A stretch of 7,614 bases of DNA. It comes from Desulfuromonadaceae bacterium UBA2294 (GTDB lineage Bacteria > Desulfobacterota > Desulfuromonadia > Desulfuromonadales > UBA2294). The DNA is taken from assembly GCA_002345625.1 (NCBI GenBank), contig DDWE01000134.1, positions 1-7,614 on the forward strand, written 5' to 3'. The position numbers were made by a program, and so were the translations under genes. The notes under the pieces are model-generated. The model was given only the letters and a program-made list of their open reading frames with translations. It was not told the origin of the DNA and searched no databases. Below, in pieces: positions 1 through 6,484 of the stretch. How positions within the stretch are numbered: the first letter of the stretch is position 1; every line of letters begins with the position of its first letter.

Positions 1-114
1 GGCAGGCTGAAAGTCGGCCTGCGGCTTTTGCAGCGGCAGACAGGCACAGATAATAAGAATCAGCCCGACAGAAAATATTCGAATCAAAAGCGATGTCAAT
101 ACAAAAGGTCGCAT
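1..114 (-). CDS. Putative exported lipoprotein, N-terminus only (runs off the window edge)
   Basis: An open frame of 38 codons reads from an ATG at 114 to the window edge without a stop. The N-terminus has an Arg at residue 2, a hydrophobic stretch at about residues 13-24 and the sequence ICAC at 22-25, a possible lipobox with C25 as the lipidated cysteine (Cys at the -2 position is unusual). The following residues (LPLQKPQADFQPA) are Pro/Gln-rich, as expected just after a lipoprotein cleavage site. No Shine-Dalgarno sequence is visible; the bases just upstream are the pyrimidine-rich tail of the terminator hairpin. The same frame is open back to another ATG at 168-166, directly after the stop of the TPR gene, so the true start is uncertain. 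I do not recognise the family, and no function can be given from the visible part. Confidence 0.5.
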   Translation of the reverse strand, partial: MRPFVLTSLLIRIFSVGLILIICACLPLQKPQADFQPA

Positions 115-124
115 AAGAGAAGAG

Positions 125-156
125 ACAGGCCGATCAAAGTAATCTGATCGGCCTGT
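125..156 (-). terminator. Probable Rho-independent terminator of the queA-to-TPR operon
   Basis: A perfect 12-bp inverted repeat (ACAGGCCGATCA at 125-136, TGATCGGCCTGT at 145-156) encloses an 8-nt loop. Read on the minus strand it lies 12 nt after the stop codon of the TPR gene and is followed by a pyrimidine tract (CTCTTCTCTT) rather than a pure T run. On the plus strand no T tract follows, so termination of minus-strand transcription fits best. The interrupted T tract may make it leaky, which would matter for the gene starting directly behind it. Confidence 0.7.
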
Positions 157-168
157 ATACAAGCGCAT

Positions 169-741
169 TTATTTCTTCTTTGCAGCTGGCTGTGCATTCA
201 TAAATTCGATATCGGCCCGCAACTGCGCACTGGCCTGACTGTTCGGCTGAAGATCGAGGTGGCGAAGGGCTGCCTTTTTTGCCTTGGCAAAATCATTCAA
301 ATCGTGCCGGTAAACAATGTAGGAATTATAGAGACTCTGCAGATGATTCGGCGCAAGGGCGTGGGCCTTTTCAAAGTTTTCAACCGCCTTGTCAAACCAG
401 CCGAGACTACGAAACATGACCCCCTGATCGGTCAAGACATTCGGATCGTTGCCGTCGAGCTCCAGCGCTTTTTCGTAAGCTTCAATCGATTCAAGAAAAC
501 GATTGGAATCAAAATAGGTATTGCCGAGCTGCACCCAGGCATTGCGGTTTTGCGGCTCAGTCGCCACAACCTCTTTTAAACGCCGGATATTCTGCTCCGG
601 ATTGACCGGAGGTGCCGTCTGCCCGACATTGGCGACCGGAGTCGAAGAGTTCGGTCCGGATTTTTTATGACCGATGATCAGACCGAGCAGAAGACCGATC
701 ACCAGGGCGACTCCCAGAAAAAAAAGAGACTCTTTTTTCAT
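169..741 (-). CDS. Membrane-anchored tetratricopeptide repeat (TPR) protein
   Basis: A 190-residue protein with a short basic N-terminus and one transmembrane segment at about residues 5-24, which contains regularly spaced glycines (G10, G16, G20, G24). A Pro/Ser/Asn-rich linker (about 28-50) leads to three TPR-like units at about 67-100, 101-134 and 135-167; the first two carry typical TPR residues (LGNTYFDSNRFLESIEAYEKAL; AVENFEKAHALAP). The C-terminus ends in three lysines. With an N-in orientation the TPR part would face the periplasm. TPR domains bind proteins, so a scaffold or chaperone role near the envelope is an inference; the partner is unknown. The ATG overlaps the secF stop as ATGA and is preceded by AAGGGG about 8 nt upstream inside secF, suggesting translational coupling. 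The gene is not a standard member of the sec cluster. Confidence 0.85.
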   Translation of the reverse strand: MKKESLFFLGVALVIGLLLGLIIGHKKSGPNSSTPVANVGQTAPPVNPEQNIRRLKEVVATEPQNRNAWVQLGNTYFDSNRFLESIEAYEKALELDGNDPNVLTDQGVMFRSLGWFDKAVENFEKAHALAPNHLQSLYNSYIVYRHDLNDFAKAKKAALRHLDLQPNSQASAQLRADIEFMNAQPAAKKK

Positions 742-1661
742 ACTGTTTTCCCCTTGGCAGCTTTAACGGTTTTGTACTCATCCCAGAATATCAACAACGG
801 ACTCGCCACAAAGATCGATGAATAGGTTCCGATCAGAATACCGACCAGAAGAGCAAAGGCAAAGTTATGAATCACGCCGCCACCGAGTACAAACAGAGAG
901 AGAACTACTAAAAGTGTCGTACCGGAGGTCAGGATGGTTCGGGAGAGCGTTTCATTGATACTGCGATTGACGATCACCGGAAATTTTGATTTTGACAGCG
1001 TCCCCATATTTTCACGAATCCGGTCATAAACAATAATCGTATCGTTCAGAGAATAGCCGATAATCGCCAGAAAAGCGGCGATGATCGGGAGATCAATCTC
1101 TTTGCCAAAAAGAGAAAAAACACCGAGAGTGATGGTGACATCGTGAACCAGAGCAATGATTGCGCCAACGGCGAAACGGAATTCAAACCGCAGGGTAATG
1201 TAGATCAGGATCCCGATCATGGCATAAACAACAGCCATGATCCCCTTTTCACGCAGATCTTTTCCAACCTGCGGCCCGACCATCTCGCTCCGGCGAATTT
1301 CGACCGTCCCGGCGCCGAACTGGCTCTCCAGAGAGCTCGATATCTGCTTTGAAATATCCTTCAGTTCGGCACTCGACGACTGCGCCCGGATCAGAAACTC
1401 ATTCGACTCATCACCAAAACTCTGTACGACCAACCCACCCAATGCCATATCTTTAAGGGCATCCTTGATCGTGGCGGAGCTCGCATCCGCATCAATTTTT
1501 ACCTGAACCAGTGTCCCCCCGACAAAATCGATGCCGTAGTTCGGGCCACCCTGAATCACCAGAGAGCCGATACTGATTAATAGCAGCAGCGCCGAGAAGA
1601 GAACAGCCAGTTTTCTTTTGCCGACAAAATCAAGATTTATGTCAGATTTAATCAGTTGCAT
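738..1661 (-). CDS. secF: Protein translocase subunit SecF
   Basis: SecF is an RND-superfamily inner-membrane protein that works with SecD and YajC to assist SecYEG-SecA export using the proton gradient. The 307-residue length is normal. TM1 is at about 18-37, followed by the family motif GIDFVGGT (43-50), a periplasmic P1-like domain, VGPQVG (128-133) and a C-terminal block of five membrane segments (about 141 onward). The TM4 signature GYSLNDTIIVYDRIREN (202-218) contains D207, equivalent to the aspartate implicated in proton coupling in E. coli SecF, and RSINETLSRTILTSGTTLL (233-251) is the conserved cytoplasmic-loop/TM5 region. The start is supported by AGGAG, which overlaps the secD stop codon; only 9 bp separate the two genes. 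The 3' end overlaps the TPR gene by 4 bp. Nothing looks damaged. Confidence 0.97.
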   Translation of the reverse strand: MQLIKSDINLDFVGKRKLAVLFSALLLLISIGSLVIQGGPNYGIDFVGGTLVQVKIDADASSATIKDALKDMALGGLVVQSFGDESNEFLIRAQSSSAELKDISKQISSSLESQFGAGTVEIRRSEMVGPQVGKDLREKGIMAVVYAMIGILIYITLRFEFRFAVGAIIALVHDVTITLGVFSLFGKEIDLPIIAAFLAIIGYSLNDTIIVYDRIRENMGTLSKSKFPVIVNRSINETLSRTILTSGTTLLVVLSLFVLGGGVIHNFAFALLVGILIGTYSSIFVASPLLIFWDEYKTVKAAKGKTV

Positions 1662-1670
1662 GCTGTTCTC

Positions 1671-3269
1671 CTATATACTGAATTTCCTGGCTTTACCCTG
1701 CGCCAGGAAAAAATCAAAGATAAGTCGCGAAACAAAGACAGCCGTAAACAGAGAACAGAGGATCCCGATCGAGAGCGTAACAGCAAACCCTTTGACCGGA
1801 CCGGTGCCGAACTGAAACAGAACCAACGCAGCGATCAAGGTGGTAATATTGGCATCGACGATGGTTCGAAACGCCTTGCCGAAGCCGGATTCCAGAGCAA
1901 TGGCTGCGGGACGGCCACTGCGCAGCTCCTCACGAATCCGCTCAAAAATCAAGACATTCGCATCGACCGCCATGCCGATGGTCAGAACAATCCCGGCAAT
2001 CCCCGGCAGGGTCAGGGTCGCACCAAACAGTGACAGGATGGCGAGAATAAAAATCACGTTGAGGAGCAAGGCGATATTGGCGATAATACCGGAAAGGCGG
2101 TAGTAGAACAGCATCGCCATGACGACCAGCAGGGCCCCAACCAGAACAGACATAACCCCCTGATCAATGGAATCCTGACCCAGGGACGGTCCAACGGTAC
2201 GGTTTTCAAGAATCTTCACCGTGGCCGGCAGGGCGCCGGCGCGGAGCACGATCGCCAGGTCAGCCGCCTCCTGCTCGGAGAAACGACCGCTGATCTGCGC
2301 CGTGCCGCCACCGATGCGCTCCCGGATCACCGGGGCCGAATAGACCTTGCCGTCAAGGACGATGGCCATCCGACGGCCAACATTGGCTGCCGTCAGTTTT
2401 TCGAACCGGTCAGCGCCGATAGCATCGAACTGGATAGTGACATAGGGGTCATTGAACTGACTGCTGATCCGCACCTGAGCATCGGAAATACTGTCGCCGG
2501 TTAATGCTGAGCGGCTCTCGACCACAATCGGCGTCTCGGTCACGGCGCCGTTGGCACGGTTAACATTACGTTCGTAGAGTAGTTCGCTGTTCCGCGGCAG
2601 ATTCCCCTTGAGCGCTTCCGGGACATTGGCATCCTCGACCACCATCTTGAATTCGAGACGAGCGGTCTTGCCGAGCAGGTCGATGGCGCGCTCGGGATCT
2701 TCGATACCCGGCAACTGGACCAGAATACGGTTCCCGGCCTGGCGCTGCAGAACCGGCTCACTGACCCCGAACTGGTCAATCCGGTTACGCAGGGTCTCCA
2801 GAGCCTGACGCACGGCGAATTCACGGGTCGCCTCAACTTCCGTATCGGCAAGTCGGAAGTTTTTCTGGATATAAGCCCCCTCGGCACCCAAGGTCAAAGG
2901 CTCGAGATTGGCGAAACGCTCCTGCATCAAGCTGTCGACCTGACCAGCCGCAATCTCGTCATAGACCGTGACCGCCAGACTGAAGCCGGGCTGCCGCTCG
3001 ACGCGCTTGAAGACAATGTCCTTGTCGCGCAGGGTCATTTCGATCTGGTCAACCAGAGCATCGATATGGCTGTCGACGGCTTCATCGACGTCAACACCGA
3101 GCACCAGATGCATGCCGCCCTGCAGATCGAGACCCTTCTGGATTGGGGGGAACGAATTACGCCACCAACCGGGGAGACTGTCACCGATAAAGGTCGGGGC
3201 CAGCGCCACCAGGGCGAAAATGCAACAAAAGAGGACGAAGAAAGCTCGCCACTTGATGCTTCCAGTCAT
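1671..3269 (-). CDS. secD: Protein translocase subunit SecD
   Basis: SecD is the larger partner of SecF. Its periplasmic P1 domain is thought to pull or hold emerging preproteins, driven by proton flow through the membrane part. The protein has 532 residues, within the usual range. TM1 spans about 9-28; the motif GLDLQGG is at 46-52; RNRIDQFGVSEP (161-172) belongs to the first periplasmic domain; VLRAGALPA (341-349) and TVGPSLG (358-364) precede TM2. The TM4 signature GMAVDANVLIFERI (432-445) contains D436, the conserved membrane aspartate of the family, and DANITTLIAALVLFQFGTG (472-490) marks TM5. AAGGAG lies about 12 nt before the ATG, a slightly long but usable spacing. The gene sits 36 bp after yajC and 9 bp before secF. 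Confidence 0.97.
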   Translation of the reverse strand: MTGSIKWRAFFVLFCCIFALVALAPTFIGDSLPGWWRNSFPPIQKGLDLQGGMHLVLGVDVDEAVDSHIDALVDQIEMTLRDKDIVFKRVERQPGFSLAVTVYDEIAAGQVDSLMQERFANLEPLTLGAEGAYIQKNFRLADTEVEATREFAVRQALETLRNRIDQFGVSEPVLQRQAGNRILVQLPGIEDPERAIDLLGKTARLEFKMVVEDANVPEALKGNLPRNSELLYERNVNRANGAVTETPIVVESRSALTGDSISDAQVRISSQFNDPYVTIQFDAIGADRFEKLTAANVGRRMAIVLDGKVYSAPVIRERIGGGTAQISGRFSEQEAADLAIVLRAGALPATVKILENRTVGPSLGQDSIDQGVMSVLVGALLVVMAMLFYYRLSGIIANIALLLNVIFILAILSLFGATLTLPGIAGIVLTIGMAVDANVLIFERIREELRSGRPAAIALESGFGKAFRTIVDANITTLIAALVLFQFGTGPVKGFAVTLSIGILCSLFTAVFVSRLIFDFFLAQGKARKFSI

Positions 3270-3305
3270 GTCGGTTGATTACTCCTTGAGTAAGGGGGGC
3301 AAGAA

Positions 3306-3647
3306 TCAGTCAGCCTGAACGCCGTCAGTCTTGCTGGAGACGATGGATGCGCGGTTTATCCGGATCTTGACACCTGAGGCAATCTCGAGCACCACAACCG
3401 ATTCCTGCAGACCGGCTACTTTTCCATGGATGCCACCGGCGGTCACGACCTGATCGCCCATGGCGAGGGTGTCGATCAACTGCCGATGTGCTTTGGCCCG
3501 CTTGGTCTGCGGCCGGATCAACAGAAAATAAAAAATGGCGAACATCGCCACCAGCATGATCAGACCTTCATAGCCGGTGCCACTGCCCTGGGCGGCGGTC
3601 GGTGCTGCAGCGTGGGCCTCAGTAACAAACAGGTTGAGCAGGTTCAT
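3306..3647 (-). CDS. yajC: Preprotein translocase accessory subunit YajC
   Basis: YajC is a small inner-membrane protein that associates with SecDF. The 113-residue form starting at 3647 has one membrane segment at about 27-45, followed by the family signature FYFLLIRPQTKRAK (39-52) and a cytoplasmic domain with GDQVVTAGGIHGKV (64-77). The frame stays open to 3779, inside tgt, but this start is preferred: GAGGGAG lies 9 nt upstream of the ATG, the protein then has the family's usual length, and the extra 44 residues read as basic non-family sequence derived from tgt. The segment AHAAA near the N-terminus resembles a signal-peptide cleavage region, as in many YajC proteins, but the following hydrophobic helix indicates the protein stays membrane-bound. 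It lies 40 bp after tgt. Confidence 0.93.
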   Translation of the reverse strand: MNLLNLFVTEAHAAAPTAAQGSGTGYEGLIMLVAMFAIFYFLLIRPQTKRAKAHRQLIDTLAMGDQVVTAGGIHGKVAGLQESVVVLEIASGVKIRINRASIVSSKTDGVQAD

Positions 3648-3687
3648 GGTCGCAATCTCCCTCTTGGTCGTTAGTGTACAAAGTTTT

Positions 3688-4818
3688 TTAATCGATCTCA
3701 TCCGCCAGCCGTGCACGTCTTTGGTAGAAGTCCGCACGGTAAGCGGTAAATGTGCCTGCATCGAGTGCGCTCCGGGCACCCGCCATCAAATCGAGATAGT
3801 ACGCCAGATTGTGGTGCGTATTCAATACTGATGCAAGAATTTCATTGCTTTGGTACAAATGACGTAAATAAGCCCGACTGTATTGCCGGCAAACCATGCA
3901 GCCGCAATCGGGATCGATCGGCCCGGAATCTTCGCGGTAGCGCGCCTGTTTGATGCTGAGTCGACCGGCGCGGGTAAACAGGACACCGTTGCGCGCATTG
4001 CGGGTCGGCATGACACAATCGAACATGTCAGCACCGCGCGCCACCGCCTCGATCAGATTCTCCGGCGTGCCAATCCCCATCACATAACGCGGTGCATCCT
4101 GGGGCAGATGCGGCAGGGTCTGCTCCATCATGGCGTACATTAAATCGGCGTCTTCGCCGACGGAAAGGCCACCAAGGGCATAACCATCAAAACCGATGGA
4201 CACCAATTCATCGGCGCTTTTGCGCCGCAGGTCTGGAAACATCCCGCCCTGGACAATGCCGAACAGCAGGGCATCATCATCGCGTCGTGCCGCTTTGCAG
4301 CGCTGCGCCCAGCGGCCGGAACGATCGGTCGAGAGCGCAGTGTAATCACGGGTAGCCGGATGCGGAATGCACTCGTCAAAGGCCATGATAATATCAGACC
4401 CCAAAGACTCCTGAACCGCAATCGACACTTCCGGAGTGAGCACATGTCGCGCACCGTCCAGATGCGACTGGAAGACGACTCCATTCTCGTCGATCTTCCG
4501 CAGGTCACCGAGACTGAACACCTGAAAACCGCCACTATCCGTCAGAATCGGCCGATCCCAATGCATGAAACGATGCAGGCCGCCAAGACGCTCAACCAGT
4601 TCATGCCCGGGACGTAAAAACAGATGGTAGGTATTGGCAAGGATCACCTGGGCGCCGATATCGACCAGAGCCTCGGGGAGCATCCCCTTGACCGTCCCCT
4701 GGGTACCGACCGGCATAAACGCCGGCGTCTCGATCACACCACGCCGGGTGTGCAGACGTCCGCGGCGCGCCTGAGTTCGATCGTCGCGCTGCAAAAGATC
4801 GAAGTGCTGTTCAGCCAC
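3688..4818 (-). CDS. tgt: Queuine/preQ1 tRNA-ribosyltransferase (TGT)
   Basis: Bacterial TGT exchanges guanine-34 in the anticodons of Asp, Asn, His and Tyr tRNAs for the queuosine precursor preQ1, in the cytoplasm. The 376-residue sequence has the expected TIM-barrel motifs: TDSGGFQ (93-99) with D94 as the catalytic acid/base, FDECIPHPATRDY (147-159) with base-recognition residues D148 and C150, GIVQGG (187-192), GGLSVGE (216-222), and FDCVMPTRNARNG (266-278) with the nucleophile D267. The zinc ligands are C305, C307, C310 and H336. The start is a GTG; AGGTGA sits 6 nt upstream, within the end of queA, and no better ATG exists. Its 8-bp overlap with queA, the next enzyme of the pathway, indicates coupled expression. 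All recognised key residues are present, so the enzyme should be active. Confidence 0.97.
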   Translation of the reverse strand: MAEQHFDLLQRDDRTQARRGRLHTRRGVIETPAFMPVGTQGTVKGMLPEALVDIGAQVILANTYHLFLRPGHELVERLGGLHRFMHWDRPILTDSGGFQVFSLGDLRKIDENGVVFQSHLDGARHVLTPEVSIAVQESLGSDIIMAFDECIPHPATRDYTALSTDRSGRWAQRCKAARRDDDALLFGIVQGGMFPDLRRKSADELVSIGFDGYALGGLSVGEDADLMYAMMEQTLPHLPQDAPRYVMGIGTPENLIEAVARGADMFDCVMPTRNARNGVLFTRAGRLSIKQARYREDSGPIDPDCGCMVCRQYSRAYLRHLYQSNEILASVLNTHHNLAYYLDLMAGARSALDAGTFTAYRADFYQRRARLADEID

Positions 4819-5881
4819 TGATAGTCACCTGATCGGGATCCGCAGCTGACGGCAAGATCAACATGCAGTCGCCATAGCTGTAGAATCGAAAACGCTCACG
4901 CACCGCCCGCGCATAAGCGGCCAGAATCCGCTCCCGGCCGGCGAAAGCAGCCACCAGCAGCAGCAAGGTCGAGCGCGGCAGATGAAAATTGGTCAGCAAC
5001 CCATCGACCGCCTGAAAACAGAAGCCGGGGGCGATAAAGATATCAGTACTCCCGCTACCGGGCCGTACCGTACCGTCAGCAGGGTCGCACGCCGCCTCCA
5101 AAGTTCGCGTCACGGTCGTCCCGACAGCAATGACCCGCCGTCCCTGCTGTCGCGCCCGGTTCACCGCCGCTGCGGTCTCGGACGGAATTACGTAGTCCTC
5201 GGCGTGCATACGGTGCCGGGAGAGATCGTCGTCACGTACCGGCAGAAAAGTTCCGAGGCCAACATGCAGGGTCAGTGTCGCGACTTCAACCCCGATCGTC
5301 TGCAGGTGCTGGAGAAATTCAACACTGAAATGCAAACCGGCGGTCGGCGCCGCCAGGGCGCCGGCGTTGCGGGCAAAGACCGTCTGATAGCGTTCACGAT
5401 CGTCCGTCGTTGCCGGCCTTTCAATGTAAGGGGGCAACGGCATCTGACCAACCTGTTCCAGAGCCGTGGCGACGTCACCCGCCGCTGTAAACCGGATCCG
5501 GCGCAACGTCGGCTCGCCCCCATCCAGAACCTCCCCTTCAAGGCCGCCAGAAAACAGTAGCCGCTGGCCAGATTTCGGCGTCTTGGAGCATCGGGTCAAA
5601 CAATCCCAGATCTCGGGCACACCCGGTAAACGGCGGGCCAGAAACACCTCAATGCGCCCCCCCGTCGCTTTGTGTCCCAGCAGACGAGCCGGAATCACCC
5701 GGGTATCGTTAAGTACCAGCAGGTCGCCCGGACGCAGATAAGCGGCGAGATCGGCAAACGAACCGGTCTTAAGTGAGTCGACACCGGACAGTATCATCAG
5801 GCGCGATGCCGTCCGTTCGACGACAGGCGCCTGAGCAATCAGGCCCGCCGGGAGATCGAAGTCATAATCTGAAAGATGCAT
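4811..5881 (-). CDS. queA: S-adenosylmethionine:tRNA ribosyltransferase-isomerase (QueA)
   Basis: QueA transfers and rearranges the ribosyl part of S-adenosylmethionine onto preQ1 already in tRNA, giving epoxyqueuosine; it acts after TGT. From the ATG at 5881 the protein has 356 residues, near the usual family length. Conserved segments: LSDYDFDLPAGLIAQAP (3-19), NDTRVIPARL (58-67), GRIEVFL (75-81), PLPPYIER near 148-155, AAPTAGLHF (177-185), HVGLGTFLPV (206-215), FHLPRSTLLLLVAAFAG (299-315) and FYSYGDCMLI (333-342). The frame is open upstream to a GTG at 5929, but family members begin a few residues before the DYDFDLP motif. The nearest strong Shine-Dalgarno, AAAAGGAG (5907-5900), is 18 nt from the chosen ATG, unusually far, so a longer N-terminus cannot be excluded. 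This is the first gene of the operon; a TTGACT (5956-5951) upstream could be a -35 element, but no convincing -10 follows. Confidence 0.95.
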   Translation of the reverse strand: MHLSDYDFDLPAGLIAQAPVVERTASRLMILSGVDSLKTGSFADLAAYLRPGDLLVLNDTRVIPARLLGHKATGGRIEVFLARRLPGVPEIWDCLTRCSKTPKSGQRLLFSGGLEGEVLDGGEPTLRRIRFTAAGDVATALEQVGQMPLPPYIERPATTDDRERYQTVFARNAGALAAPTAGLHFSVEFLQHLQTIGVEVATLTLHVGLGTFLPVRDDDLSRHRMHAEDYVIPSETAAAVNRARQQGRRVIAVGTTVTRTLEAACDPADGTVRPGSGSTDIFIAPGFCFQAVDGLLTNFHLPRSTLLLLVAAFAGRERILAAYARAVRERFRFYSYGDCMLILPSAADPDQVTISG

Positions 5882-6045
5882 GGGATGACGCGGACACGGC
5901 TCCTTTTCCCCCCGAAAATTCTGCGTCACTCAACCATAATTGCCCTACAAAGTCAATCCGTTTTCACCCCGCCTGCGCTGTTGCAGCCTGCTTGATCTAA
6001 CGACGCACATTGCAGTGTAAAATCGGCTTGATCAGGACAATGAAT

Positions 6046-6076
6046 CCACCCTTTGCACCCGGCTCATACAGGGTGG
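6046..6076. repeat. Perfect 7-bp inverted repeat with 17-bp spacer
   Basis: CCACCCT at 6046-6052 is matched by AGGGTGG at 6070-6076. It is centred about 160 bp upstream of the predicted sigma-54 transcription start, a typical distance for the binding site of a sigma-54 enhancer-binding protein. That role is an inference; it could equally be a chance repeat or a weak RNA hairpin. Confidence 0.4.
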
Positions 6077-6124
6077 CATCGTTCGGCCTTAAACAGAAAA
6101 CCAAGCCCGGACAAAACCCCGCTC

Positions 6125-6140
6125 AAGGCAGAATTGCCTT
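6125..6140. repeat. Short perfect hairpin AAGGCA-GAAT-TGCCTT
   Basis: A 6-bp stem with a 4-nt loop, next to the AT-rich palindrome. Neither strand has a strong T tract directly after it (minus strand: GAGCGGGGTTTTG), so it is at most a weak terminator. It may instead be a protein-binding palindrome. Confidence 0.3.
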
Positions 6141-6145
6141 CCATA

Positions 6146-6161
6146 ATATTAATTTTAATAT
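6146..6161. repeat. AT-only palindrome upstream of the sigma-54 promoter
   Basis: ATATTAA and TTAATAT flank a central TT, giving a 16-bp sequence made only of A and T about 35 bp before the -24 element. It lies in the zone where sigma-54 promoters often have a bent or IHF-bound segment. The nearby AATCAA (6165-6170) matches only half of the IHF consensus, so IHF binding is a guess. Confidence 0.4.
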
Positions 6162-6194
6162 AGAATCAACACTAACCGCTGCTATCACGCTGTA

Positions 6195-6212
6195 TTGGCA
6201 GTCATCTTGCTT
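6195..6212 (+). promoter_or_regulatory. Sigma-54 (RpoN) promoter for the sensor gene
   Basis: TTGGCAG (6195-6201), five bases, then TTGCTT (6207-6212) matches the sigma-54 consensus TTGGCAC-N5-TTGCA/T with one mismatch in the -24 box. The invariant GG (6197-6198) and GC (6209-6210) have the required 10-bp gap. The predicted start is near 6222, giving a leader of about 263 nt to the ATG at 6485. A sigma-54 promoter needs an AAA+ activator; none is encoded in the window. No other site in this intergenic region matches as well. Confidence 0.65.
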
Positions 6213-6217
6213 AAAAA

Positions 6218-6260
6218 TGCCATCGAATTTCGCGGGGTCAGCACACTCTGTTCGATGGCA
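6218..6260. repeat. Perfect 10-bp inverted repeat across the predicted transcription start
   Basis: TGCCATCGAA (6218-6227) and TTCGATGGCA (6251-6260) are exact reverse complements around a 23-nt spacer. The left arm covers the predicted sigma-54 start (about 6222). As DNA it could be a two-half-site operator. As RNA, a transcript starting at 6222 would keep only about 6 bp of the stem (TCGAA and neighbours). A start a few bases upstream would keep all of it at the very 5' end, where it could affect stability or translation. Confidence 0.55.
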
Positions 6261-6484
6261 AGCGGTCCCAATGACGTAAGCCTGCAACGAAATCTGCATT
6301 CAGATCATTTTCAGAGGCAATCCCGGGGGGGAAGGCTTTTACCGATTTTTAGACTGGCACCAAGAAATTTCGTATGGATCCTCTATGTTGCGCGAACGAC
6401 TCTCAATGCGATCCCGCCATATAGAGAAGTTTCCCCCAATTTTCCAGCCGAATAACGGCGTCGAAAGAACCGGTTTTCGTCGAC

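Larger units (their letters stand above)
5882..6484. other. Divergent intergenic control region between queA and the sensor gene
   Basis: About 600 bp separate the divergent starts of queA and the heme-motif sensor. Frames of 66-89 codons exist on the plus strand (for example 6010-6279 and 6195-6455), but they lack ribosome binding sites and show no protein-like composition or recognisable motif, so I treat the region as non-coding. Its content, left to right: the probable queA promoter and leader (5882 to about 5960, weakly defined), a 7-bp inverted repeat (6046-6076), a small hairpin (6125-6140), an AT-rich palindrome (6146-6161), a sigma-54 promoter on the plus strand (6195-6212), a 10-bp inverted repeat (6218-6260), a 5-bp hairpin ATCTG/CAGAT with a CATT loop (6292-6305) and a run of seven G (6325-6331). 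Confidence 0.7.

Noticed and set aside
3648..3779. A 44-residue N-terminal extension of YajC overlapping tgt.
   Set aside because: The shorter form has a good ribosome site and the family's usual length, and the extension is a shadow of tgt coding sequence.
738..5881. Possible mobile element, CRISPR array or tRNA within the operon.
   Set aside because: The genes are contiguous with short gaps or overlaps, and no transposase, regularly spaced repeats or cloverleaf was seen.
5928..5956. TTGACT as the -35 box of a sigma-70 promoter for queA.
   Set aside because: The hexamer at 17-bp spacing reads TTGAGT and the better TATGGT is only 12 bp away. A promoter probably exists here but cannot be placed from sequence.
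5981..6033. Imperfect direct repeat (TTGCAG followed by GCTTGATC, twice).
   Set aside because: The spacing between the two parts differs (3 versus 10 bases) and the words are short; chance is sufficient.
6255..6284. Fragments resembling the core of a GEMM (cyclic-dinucleotide) riboswitch: GGCAA followed by GACGTAAGCC.
   Set aside because: The sequence between them forms no P1b-like stem, the second motif lacks one base of the consensus, and the later conserved part (GGTAGC...GGGTTACC-like) is absent. A covariance-model scan would settle it; a significant hit would reverse this.
6351..6370. CTGGCAC at 6354-6360 as a second sigma-54 -24 box.
   Set aside because: No TTGC occurs at the required 5-bp spacing; the -12 position reads AATT.
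6010..6455. Plus-strand open frames of 89 and 86 codons ahead of the sensor gene.
   Set aside because: No ribosome sites, composition unlike the neighbouring proteins, no recognisable motif, and they overlap the promoter and inverted repeats.
6255..6455. A possible leader peptide starting at the ATG at 6255 and ending 29 bp before the sensor gene.
   Set aside because: No Shine-Dalgarno precedes it, the start lies within the right arm of the inverted repeat, and the residues show no attenuator-like codon run.
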